Source: Fibrobacter sp. | Lineage (GTDB): Bacteria > Fibrobacterota > Fibrobacteria > Fibrobacterales > Fibrobacteraceae | DNA: 7,240 nucleotides | Assembly: GCA_012841225.1 (NCBI GenBank) | Contig: DUVD01000074.1 | Coordinates: 1-7,240, forward strand | Direction: 5' to 3' | Shown: positions 1 through 6,235 of the stretch, one piece after another | How the letters are laid out: each line of letters opens with the position of its first letter | Numbering within the stretch: position 1 is the stretch's first letter | The notes under the pieces: generated by a model | What the model was told of the DNA's origin: nothing | Seen by the model: only the letters and a program-made list of their open reading frames with translations | Databases searched by the model: none | Made by a program: the position numbers and the translations under genes

Positions 1-3000
1 ACAAGCCTAACCCAAGGATTTAATTCATGGGGGTGCGCGTCTCCTAAATCGGTGGCGATGCCTGGGTTAAAGCGAACACTATCGCCTACGGCTGGTACTT
101 CTACGTTGTCGCTACCGATAAAGAATAACTCGTAGCGGTAAAGAGCTCCTGCTGTTGCAGACAAAGGAATTATAGGTGAAGGATTGCTTACTCCTTCGCG
201 CCAGAACTTGAACTGAAATAGTTCTTGGAAAAGAAGAATGTCCTCTTTTTGAAGCGCCTCGCTAAAGGTTAAAGAGAGCACCGTTACGCCACCTGCTTTT
301 TTAGCGACAGAGGCAGAGAGTATAACGGGACCTACTTTATCTTTGATTTGGCCTGCTAAGTCAAACACAAGCTTATCGTCGGTGCCTTCTGGATTATAGG
401 TGAAGGAGGTTGTAGAGAAGCCAAAGTAAGGTACGTCTAATAAACCAGTAAACACGCCTTTAGTGAACCCGTCGCTAGTGATTGCAAAAGAGGAGCTATC
501 TTGAATCACCGCTTTTAAGTCGTTCTTGTTCATAAAATGTGAAATAGTATCACCATAACGCCAAGAAAGTGAGTTTGGGAACATTTTATCGGTTAGGGCT
601 TTGTTGTATTTAAAGTACAAACTATCTGGGATACCGTCGCCATTTCGGTCGTGCATTTCCGCTAACTCGAGATGCGGTACTGGGGGCATTTTTAGGTTGA
701 TATCGCTCCAAATCAAAATGTTAGAATAAAGGTCGCCTAAAACTTGAATTTGTGCCCCAATAATTTCTTCAGTGCCTAAAATCCAGAATGTGGCATGTCC
801 ATCTTTTATGAAACTTTCGGTCATGATATTGCCTAAAGAATCCATAATCAGGAGTTTGGGGTTCGAAGAGAATAAGAGTATTTTCCCATCGCAAGCCTCG
901 CAATTTTCTTCTAAAATTCGAACGCGCACAGGGTACAGAGTGTAAGCCCATTCGCCAATGGTCGAGGTGTCGGCAGAGATAATGTCCCAAGATTTATTGG
1001 CAAAGGCGATGGAGGGCCGTGGGTATTCCGACACTGTAAACCAAACTTCTCCCGAATGCGATTGGTCTGCTTGCAGATTAAATCTTAAGCAATAAGTGCC
1101 AGGAGCTAGGGATCGATTTAACCGAATTAAACTGGTGTCAATAGTAAAGATAGCCATGCCTTGATCGATGGTAATGCCTCCATAATGAGAGCCTGCCGAC
1201 AGAAACACGCCATCTAAGGGCAGGTTACCACCAAACAAACTAAAATCGGATGAGGCGTAAGTTTTTTCTTTATCTTGCATGCCAGAAAAATCGCAGGCGA
1301 GAGATTGTTCTCTAACAATTTGCCAAATTTCGTATTTGATTATGCCGGGTGTTGTTGATATATCGGTAGGGAAATAAGAACGCTCGGTCCTAAGATCAAT
1401 TGAGGTTCTCATCATGAAATTGGATTTAACTCTTTTTCGCTCTGCATAAAAAATATGGAAGGGGTACGTTTCCCCGGGTGTTAATCCAAGCGTGTCTAAG
1501 TTCACAGAGCCAAAAACCTTATTGTGTTGGCCACCGATATCGACCACTAAATGATTGTTTATAAAAACCCATACATCATCATCACCATTAAATTCAAAAT
1601 ACTGACCGGGCACATATTCAAATTCAGCGACAGCTTTCATAGTCATGCCAAAATTATGGTAACCGCCTTCGCCGCTAGCGGAATCGTATTTGGGGTTTTC
1701 GATCGTTTTTTCTGGATCTAAAAACTTAAAGTCATCCAATAAAAAGAAGCCGTGTTCGGGACTGTTGTCGTCTTTTTGCCCTAACCAGAGGCCATCCTTA
1801 TCGAGTTCTAAAGTGAGGTTTCTACATGTGGTGTTGGTGTAGGTAATGCCATTCTTTACTGTAAGCGTTTCGGGCAAAAACCAGCTGTTTAAACTACTGG
1901 CGTTTTTGCACTTGGACTCGGGGAAGGTCGCGCTTCGCACGGGCACTCCGTTTGGCCCTAAGAGCCGCTCGACCATCCCTTTAGTCGCGCCGTTACCACC
2001 AGAAGTACCTTCTTCACAGCCGTCGGCACCAAAATCTTTATCTGTACCAAGCCCGTACTGCGGGACTCCTCTAGCTATGTAGCCGTAGGGACCCTCTGCC
2101 ATAGAACCATCGTACCAATCAAACATCATTACCGCGAGCGTTTTTACAGGGCAATCCCCGAGAATGTTAGGGAATGAAGAGTGGAATGTGGGGCGGCCAG
2201 TTGGGTAAGGTGTTGGCCTAATCCAAATGGTGTCGGCAATAGAGAAGATGCTGTCTAAAGTCATGGGGAAGCCATCTTCAAGTCCAGTAGTAGAATAAAC
2301 TCCTGTGCCTATGGATTGCGTAAAAAGGAGGTTAAATTCTTCGATAGCGCCTTGGTAAGAGGCTTCAAACCAGCCACAGTAGTTTTTTACGGTTTTCATG
2401 CGTATGGTGTCGCCGTTTAGAATCATCTTTGGAGAGGTATTCGACCAAGGGTTTAAGAAGCGTAGGTTTTTTTGGTAGATGGGTGTGTTGGTAATAGACA
2501 TTTTACCATTGCCGTCTATCCTAATCCAAGCATCATAAAGACCTTTTGGAAAAATCTCTTTTAACGTTTGAGTCGTCGTAAATATTTCTGTGGTGTTGTC
2601 CGAATAGTCGCGAATGTTAAAAGTGACTTTATCGCTACCGTTTCCAATGCTTTCGGTGTTGCGGTAGTACCAGTTGTCTAGTCCATTTTGCCTGTGTATG
2701 GTTTCATTTGATATTGCTCCGCCGGCGCTTAATTGTATTTCGCTATTACCCGTCCAATAGAGGTGAAAGCTATAACGGCCATCAAAACACTCGCCTTTGC
2801 TGGTGCGAACCGTATCTTGCTTTATAGTAGAGGCGGTACCGTCGATAAAAACGGTTTTCCCAGCTGACATTAATGGCCCCACGTCAATAGTGCTTATTGT
2901 ATTTGGGTATGTAAAAGAGGAGTGCGGTCTTTGAAAGTAGATGGGAATAAAATCGGTAGGCACGCTAAATGTATAAGAAAACCAGCCACAATAATCGCTT

Positions 3001-3458
3001 TTGTTAATAGCAGGTTTCATGGCAATGGTGTCTGACCCGTATATCATGTTGGGTATGATTTTGTTTCCCCAGGGGCTTTTAAACCATACAGAAAAGGGGC
3101 CAGAAGGCTTAACAGAATAATTGCCTAATTCGTCTAGGTACACCCATACTTCATCGCCAAAAACGGTGAGATCGCGCAGGCGGGGCCTTTCGCTCCAAGT
3201 GATTTCTGCCGAAGATAATTTGATAGTAGTAGTAGAATACTCTGTGACTTCAGCAGCAGTAACGACGACAGTATGCCAATGATTGCCATCAGAAACCATT
3301 GGAGACGCTTTGTTTTCTGTAAAACGACCCGCTTCAAAAAAATGAGGGTCATCCGTAGCCCACGGAGACTGAATGTGTATTGTATAAGGCTGCGCAAATA
3401 AGGCATGCGCAAAAACGAGCACCAAGAGGTACCCAAAAGCAACAGTGTTTTTGTTCAT
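1..3458 (-). CDS. Secreted fibro-slime domain protein, C-terminus cut off by window edge
   Basis: The frame is open without a stop for 1152 codons and runs off the left edge. Residues 1-22 look like a Sec signal peptide: two lysines, a hydrophobic core (VAFGYLLVLVFAHALFA), then probable cleavage before QPYTIHI. Residues 122-160 and 331-364 are two copies of a module with PW...MI..G.DTI.MK...YCGWF; residues 25-65 may be a diverged third copy (SPW at 31-33). Residues about 440-690 form the fibro-slime region, with its core at about 595-690: GYHNFGMTM, then NGDDDVWVFINNHLVVDIGG, LGLTPGETYPFHIFYAER and FMMRTSIDL. This domain is PA14-like and is best known from Fibrobacter. Residues 937-945 (DRNGDGIPD) resemble a calcium-binding loop. 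The rest is beta-rich and unassigned. I infer an exported, probably surface-located protein, perhaps binding polysaccharide or forming extracellular matrix; no catalytic domain is visible. Two further ATGs lie in frame upstream (3467, 3476); 3458 was chosen because AGGA lies 8 nt before it. It is divergent from pta. Confidence 0.93.
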   Translation of the reverse strand, partial: MNKNTVAFGYLLVLVFAHALFAQPYTIHIQSPWATDDPHFFEAGRFTENKASPMVSDGNHWHTVVVTAAEVTEYSTTTIKLSSAEITWSERPRLRDLTVFGDEVWVYLDELGNYSVKPSGPFSVWFKSPWGNKIIPNMIYGSDTIAMKPAINKSDYCGWFSYTFSVPTDFIPIYFQRPHSSFTYPNTISTIDVGPLMSAGKTVFIDGTASTIKQDTVRTSKGECFDGRYSFHLYWTGNSEIQLSAGGAISNETIHRQNGLDNWYYRNTESIGNGSDKVTFNIRDYSDNTTEIFTTTQTLKEIFPKGLYDAWIRIDGNGKMSITNTPIYQKNLRFLNPWSNTSPKMILNGDTIRMKTVKNYCGWFEASYQGAIEEFNLLFTQSIGTGVYSTTGLEDGFPMTLDSIFSIADTIWIRPTPYPTGRPTFHSSFPNILGDCPVKTLAVMMFDWYDGSMAEGPYGYIARGVPQYGLGTDKDFGADGCEEGTSGGNGATKGMVERLLGPNGVPVRSATFPESKCKNASSLNSWFLPETLTVKNGITYTNTTCRNLTLELDKDGLWLGQKDDNSPEHGFFLLDDFKFLDPEKTIENPKYDSASGEGGYHNFGMTMKAVAEFEYVPGQYFEFNGDDDVWVFINNHLVVDIGGQHNKVFGSVNLDTLGLTPGETYPFHIFYAERKRVKSNFMMRTSIDLRTERSYFPTDISTTPGIIKYEIWQIVREQSLACDFSGMQDKEKTYASSDFSLFGGNLPLDGVFLSAGSHYGGITIDQGMAIFTIDTSLIRLNRSLAPGTYCLRFNLQADQSHSGEVWFTVSEYPRPSIAFANKSWDIISADTSTIGEWAYTLYPVRVRILEENCEACDGKILLFSSNPKLLIMDSLGNIMTESFIKDGHATFWILGTEEIIGAQIQVLGDLYSNILIWSDINLKMPPVPHLELAEMHDRNGDGIPDSLYFKYNKALTDKMFPNSLSWRYGDTISHFMNKNDLKAVIQDSSSFAITSDGFTKGVFTGLLDVPYFGFSTTSFTYNPEGTDDKLVFDLAGQIKDKVGPVILSASVAKKAGGVTVLSLTFSEALQKEDILLFQELFQFKFWREGVSNPSPIIPLSATAGALYRYELFFIGSDNVEVPAVGDSVRFNPGIATDLGDAHPHELNPWVRL
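1389..1676 (-). other. Fibro-slime (PA14-like) domain core
   Basis: This encodes residues 595-690. The pattern is an aromatic/His start (GYHNFGMTMKAVAEFEY), the acidic GDDDVWVFINN segment, LVVDIGGQH, then LGLTPGETYPFHIFYAERK and a closing NFMMRTSIDL strand. These match the fibro-slime family as I remember it. The GDDD run may bind calcium, as acidic loops do in PA14-type sugar-binding domains; that part is inference. The preceding stretch (about 440-595, with GMVERLLGPNG, CRNLTLELDKDGLW and FFLLDDFKFLD) is typical lead-in sequence for this family. Confidence 0.88.
2367..2468 (-). repeat. PW...YCGWF protein module, copy B
   Basis: Residues 331-364 read LRFLNPW, then PKMILNGDTIRMK, then NYCGWF, and align with copy A apart from a few short gaps. 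LGDC (cysteine 436) lies 75 residues after the YCGWF cysteine (361) and matches KGEC of copy A. The repeated unit is therefore about 205-210 residues, not just the short motif. The fibro-slime region follows directly. Confidence 0.7.
2979..3095 (-). repeat. PW...YCGWF protein module, copy A
   Basis: Residues 122-160 of the fibro-slime protein read VWFKSPW, then PNMIYGSDTIAMK, then DYCGWF. The copy is matched about 205 residues later by copy B. A cysteine in the sequence KGEC (224) follows 67 residues after the YCGWF cysteine (157), which suggests a disulfide within the module. The function is unknown. A carbohydrate-binding beta-sandwich is a reasonable guess from the aromatic content, but this is not shown. 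Confidence 0.7.
3393..3458 (-). other. Sec signal peptide of the fibro-slime protein
   Basis: This encodes residues 1-22: a short basic N-region (MNKN), a hydrophobic stretch and the small-residue site ALFA followed by Q. Cleavage three residues earlier, after AHA, is also possible. If translation starts at 3467 or 3476, the N-region gains arginines and the peptide still looks like a signal. There is no lipobox cysteine, so signal peptidase I cleavage is expected. Confidence 0.75.
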
Positions 3459-3607
3459 CCTAACCATCCTAATCATTGTTGTTTTCCCAACCCAACAAAA
3501 AAGTGACGTTAATCACAAAACAAAAATCCTTAATATCTTTTCATAATATAAATTTTAAATGAAGTGATAGGGATACCCGTTCCTATAGTAAACCGCTGTT
3601 TTACAAT

Positions 3608-3622
3608 TATTTAGGCTAAATA
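3608..3622. promoter_or_regulatory. 15-bp palindrome, candidate operator
   Basis: TATTTAGGCTAAATA has perfect 7-bp arms around a single central base. It lies 105 bases before the pta start and 150 before the fibro-slime start. Such a site in a divergent intergenic region could bind a dimeric regulator. It is AT-rich and short, so chance is not excluded, and no regulator gene is in the window. Confidence 0.3.
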
Positions 3623-3718
3623 CAAGTGATTTGATGTAAAGTATTTTTAACTCGGCGAAACTAAGGCGAAAACAGCATATTTAATCTATTTTGAAGTTAT
3701 TGAATTTGCATTTTGGAT

Positions 3719-3725
3719 AGAAGGA
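3719..3725 (+). promoter_or_regulatory. Ribosome binding site of pta
   Basis: AGAAGGA lies 2 nt before ATG 3728, which is closer than usual. No purine-rich site precedes the in-frame TTG at 3713, so this site favours the ATG. Confidence 0.5.
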
Positions 3726-3727
3726 AA

Positions 3728-5311
3728 ATGAGAAAAGTATATGTAATTGCTCCGACTGGTGTTAATGCAGAAACTGCAAAAACAGCACAGTCTTTTTTTA
3801 ATTTTATTTCGAAAGAAGAGCCTAAAGTGGTTTATTTTAAGCCCATTGGAGATGCGCCAGGTTCTATTTCGCAAGAACGCGTCCAAACTCTTTTGTCTTC
3901 GGGTAATTCTAGCGTTTTAATGGAGCAATTGCTAGCGTTGTTTATGGAAATAGCTGCTGGTCAAAAGGTGATCGTCGTCGAAGGCGTTTCTGCTAACGAG
4001 TTTCCATTTCGCAGTAAAAAACTAAATGAAATTATTGCCCAAGCTCTTGATGCCTTTGTCGTTTTAGTCGCTTCTGCCATTGGCAAACCGCCTTTAGCGA
4101 TTCGTAGCGAGGTCGAAATTGAAGCACAGGATTATTTTGAAATAAAAATGCGCGTGGTGTGCTGCGTTATTAGCGGCGTAGAAGAAAACACGCAAGAGGA
4201 GCTTGCTGCTGTTTTTAAGCAAAGTTTTGTTCCTGTTTTAGCTTATGCAACCAGTAACGAAATGCCAATCGATCTCTCTCTAGCAAAAAAAATTAGGGAG
4301 ATGAAAGCAGAGCATCATATTACTCAGCCCGAATTTAGAGCCAATTTGATTCGACAAGCAGGTTTGAATTTAAAGCGCATTGTTTTGCCAGAAGGCAACG
4401 AAGTGCGTACAGTTAAGGCGGCCATTCTCGCCTACGAAAGAAAAATTGCACTTCCTGTTTTGCTTGGCAATCGGGCCGAAATTGAAGTTATAGCAGAACA
4501 CCACGGGCTCGACGTACCAGCAGGACTTGAAATCATAGAGGTGACAGAAGCCTTTACCGAAAAGTATGTGGCCCCGTTGGTTAAAATTCGTGAAGCCAAA
4601 GGCATGACCGAAGAACTCGCCCGAGATTTATTAAAAAACCATATCTGGGTCGGCACCATGATGCTTAAATTAGGCGAAGTCGACGGCCTTGTGAGCGGCG
4701 CCGTTCATTCTACAGCAGACACTGTTCGCCCCGCTTTGCAGGTGATTAAAACCACTCCTGGGGTCAAGTCGATTAGTTCTGTTTTCTTTATTTGCTTGCC
4801 ATCTCAAATATTAATTTATGGTGATTGCGCCATTAATCAAAATCCAGACGCCAGCGAACTAGCAAGCATTGCTATCCAATGCCATGATACGGCTAAGGCG
4901 TTTAATTTCCCAGCAAAAGTAGCCATGTTGAGCTATAGCACAGGCGATTCGGGAAAGGGAGATGATGTTGATTTAGTTGTCGAAGCCACAAGTTTAGTCA
5001 AGTCAGTTCGCCCCGATATTTTGATCGACGGGCCATTGCAATACGACTCTGCTACCTCTTCAAGTGTTGCTAAAATTAAGGCTCCTCATAGCCCTGTGGC
5101 AGGTAAGGCTAATGTTTTAGTGTTTCCTAACTTGAACGCGGGTAATATCACTTACAAGGCAGTGCAACGCTCGGCTTTTAATGTTATTTGTATTGGGCCT
5201 ATGCTTCAGGGTTTAGCAAAGCCAGTCAACGATCTTTCTCGCGGCGCTTTTGTTGATGATATTATTTACACCATTGCTTTAACAGCAATTCAAGCCCAAG
5301 CAGTAGATTAG
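3728..5311 (+). CDS. pta: Phosphate acetyltransferase (Pta) lacking the DRTGG domain
   Basis: Pta converts acetyl-CoA and phosphate to acetyl phosphate and CoA in the cytoplasm; with acetate kinase it yields acetate and ATP. The protein is 527 residues. Residues 1-190 resemble the N-terminal P-loop-like domain of long Pta (VYVIAPTG, VVYFKPIGDAPG, VLMEQ, VIVVEGV), though the nucleotide loop is degenerate, with no GK[ST]. Residues about 197-527 match the catalytic PTA/PTB domain throughout: KRIVLPEGNEVRTVKAA, DGLVSGAVHSTADTVRP, YGDCAINQNP, MLSYSTGDSGKG, DGPLQYD, GNITYKAVQRSA and GPMLQGLAKPVNDLSRGAFVDD. Ser504-Arg505 and Asp511 correspond to residues shown to matter in the Methanosarcina enzyme. 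The two domains join directly, without the roughly 120-residue-plus DRTGG segment of E. coli Pta (714 residues). ATG 3728 was chosen because AAGGA lies just upstream and MRKVYVIAPTG fits the family start; a TTG at 3713 would add five residues. No ackA is adjacent. Confidence 0.96.
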   Translation: MRKVYVIAPTGVNAETAKTAQSFFNFISKEEPKVVYFKPIGDAPGSISQERVQTLLSSGNSSVLMEQLLALFMEIAAGQKVIVVEGVSANEFPFRSKKLNEIIAQALDAFVVLVASAIGKPPLAIRSEVEIEAQDYFEIKMRVVCCVISGVEENTQEELAAVFKQSFVPVLAYATSNEMPIDLSLAKKIREMKAEHHITQPEFRANLIRQAGLNLKRIVLPEGNEVRTVKAAILAYERKIALPVLLGNRAEIEVIAEHHGLDVPAGLEIIEVTEAFTEKYVAPLVKIREAKGMTEELARDLLKNHIWVGTMMLKLGEVDGLVSGAVHSTADTVRPALQVIKTTPGVKSISSVFFICLPSQILIYGDCAINQNPDASELASIAIQCHDTAKAFNFPAKVAMLSYSTGDSGKGDDVDLVVEATSLVKSVRPDILIDGPLQYDSATSSSVAKIKAPHSPVAGKANVLVFPNLNAGNITYKAVQRSAFNVICIGPMLQGLAKPVNDLSRGAFVDDIIYTIALTAIQAQAVD

Positions 5312-6064
5312 CTATTTTTTCTTGGCGATGATTTTTTTATGCAGTTCTTTGAGGTACCAGCGCCCTCTTTTGTCTTCTAAAAAGAATTCAGTTCGCACCC
5401 CTAAATCTAGCCCTGCGTTGATAAGGCTTTCAGCTTCTTCGTATAAACCTTGGTGAAATCGATTTTCTGATAAAAAGAAATAATTGAAAGGGTCTTTAGG
5501 GTCTTCTTTTAGAGCTTTGGTCAAAAACTTTTCAGCTAGTTTTTTGTCTGGCCAAGGTAGGATAATAGGAATATAGGGGAGTATTTGGTGAGACCTTCCT
5601 AGTACTTGATAATCAGAAATGCTGTCGGCGAGATTTATTACTTTTCTTGCTACGCCTAGTTTTATGGCGCGAAGAGGGTTTGTTTCGGCGCCCCACATCG
5701 ATAGTGTAATAATGTGAAGCTGTGTTATTTGTCGATTTTTGGGGTAAAGAGCGTGCATTTCTTCGGCAAAGTTTTTTACTTGTTCTAAGATTACCTTTCT
5801 TTTACTTTTTTCATAATCCGCAAAGCGTAATGAAAAGTAATAAGCCTTGAGAAGACCTTCTGTTGCTTCTTCCCGAGCAGATGGATCTAAACGCGCCGCT
5901 TTGTAGGCGCTTATCATTTTATTTATGTTTGCTATATCGGCTTTGTCGCCTTCTGCATTTAGTGCTCTTGCAGAATAACACGAATCTCCAATTAAAAGAT
6001 TTTCGTTTGCGACTCCCACACCCCAGGTCATTAGGAGTATAATGACTGCTAACTTAGCAAGCAT
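5312..6064 (-). CDS. Secreted TPR-like protein of unknown function
   Basis: The product is 250 residues. Residues 1-19 (MLAKLAVIILLMTWGVGVA) look like a signal peptide with cleavage before NENLL; a cysteine at 29 is too far away and in the wrong context for a lipobox. The mature part is predicted to be almost all helical. Residues about 175-222 fit a TPR hairpin: AEKFLTKALKEDPKDP, then FNYFFLSENRFHQGLYEEAESLINAGLDL. Residues 42-105 and 136-160 look like less regular helical repeats. I infer a periplasmic or outer-membrane-facing scaffold protein; no partner is evident. A distant relation to TRAP-associated TatT-type TPR proteins is possible but unproven. The start lies 9 nt after the stop of the small upstream ORF. 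The only Shine-Dalgarno-like stretch (GGAAGG, 6079-6084) is about 14 nt from the ATG, so translational coupling is likely. The stop codon abuts that of convergent pta. Confidence 0.88.
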   Translation of the reverse strand: MLAKLAVIILLMTWGVGVANENLLIGDSCYSARALNAEGDKADIANINKMISAYKAARLDPSAREEATEGLLKAYYFSLRFADYEKSKRKVILEQVKNFAEEMHALYPKNRQITQLHIITLSMWGAETNPLRAIKLGVARKVINLADSISDYQVLGRSHQILPYIPIILPWPDKKLAEKFLTKALKEDPKDPFNYFFLSENRFHQGLYEEAESLINAGLDLGVRTEFFLEDKRGRWYLKELHKKIIAKKK

Positions 6065-6073
6065 TGAAAAAGG

Positions 6074-6217
6074 TTAGACCTTCCAGGTTTGTAGCAATTT
6101 ATTAACTTGGGCAATACGAGCTTTTTCTTCTGCCGTGCCATGGAATGCTTTGAAAAGTAGGTTTCTGTATTCCATTAGAGCAGTGCGGACGAGTAGTTTT
6201 TCTTCTTTTTTTAACAT
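6074..6217 (-). CDS. Small helical protein of 47 residues, unknown function
   Basis: The reading frame starts at ATG 6217, begins MLKKEEKLLVRTALMEYRNL and ends KLLQTWKV before TAA. A good ribosome binding site (GGAG, 5 nt spacer) precedes it. The gene fills the gap between pfkA and the TPR gene almost exactly, 18 nt after one and 9 nt before the other, which supports real translation. Residues 3-25 and 28-45 look like two amphipathic helices separated by HGT, so a helical hairpin is likely. There is no signal peptide or membrane segment, no metal-binding motif and no clear DNA-binding motif. I do not recognise the family. It could be a small cytoplasmic partner, or a leader ORF whose translation helps that of the TPR gene. 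Confidence 0.75.
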   Translation of the reverse strand: MLKKEEKLLVRTALMEYRNLLFKAFHGTAEEKARIAQVNKLLQTWKV

Positions 6218-6222
6218 AGTAT

Positions 6223-6226
6223 CTCC
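6223..6226 (-). promoter_or_regulatory. Ribosome binding site of the 47-residue ORF
   Basis: GGAG on the minus strand lies 5 nt before ATG 6217 and 9 nt beyond the pfkA stop codon. It is the clearest Shine-Dalgarno site in the window and is the main support for calling the small ORF a gene. Confidence 0.65.
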
Positions 6227-6235
6227 AAATTTAAA

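Larger units (their letters stand above)
3459..3727. other. Divergent intergenic region between the fibro-slime gene and pta
   Basis: This AT-rich gap must hold promoters for both divergent genes unless one is read from further away. I could not assign a -35/-10 pair with confidence on either strand. Visible structure includes a 15-bp palindrome (3608-3622), a weaker 7-bp inverted repeat with a 6-nt loop and one G-T pair (3567-3586), and two GGCGAAA copies 11 bp apart (3654-3671). No RNA gene or short coding region is convincing here. Confidence 0.6.

Noticed and set aside
1846..2082. Plus-strand reading frame of 78 codons
   Set aside because: It lies wholly inside the fibro-slime coding frame and shows no motif; it is a shadow.
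3134..3442. Minus-strand reading frame of 102 codons, leucine-rich and membrane-like
   Set aside because: It overlaps the signal peptide and N-terminal region of the fibro-slime gene in another frame; the hydrophobicity comes from frame shift of the same DNA.
3567..3586. Inverted repeat ATAGGGA/TTCCTAT in the intergenic gap
   Set aside because: It needs a G-T pair and is no stronger than expected by chance in about 270 bases of AT-rich DNA; noted only in the intergenic description.
3713..3727. In-frame TTG that would extend Pta by five residues
   Set aside because: No ribosome binding site precedes it, while AAGGA precedes ATG 3728, and the added residues do not resemble the family's N-terminus.
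4432..4659. Minus-strand reading frame of 75 codons inside pta
   Set aside because: It is antisense to the highly conserved Pta catalytic domain and has no ribosome binding site of note.
5273..5289. ATTGCT/AGCAAT hairpin with a 5-nt loop near the end of pta
   Set aside because: It lies within conserved coding sequence (TIALTAIQ) and has no T-run on either strand.
5296..5338. Possible terminator: CCAAG/CTTGG stem followed by a run of seven T after pta
   Set aside because: Only five base pairs with a 20-nt loop and six bases between stem and T-run; too weak to call.
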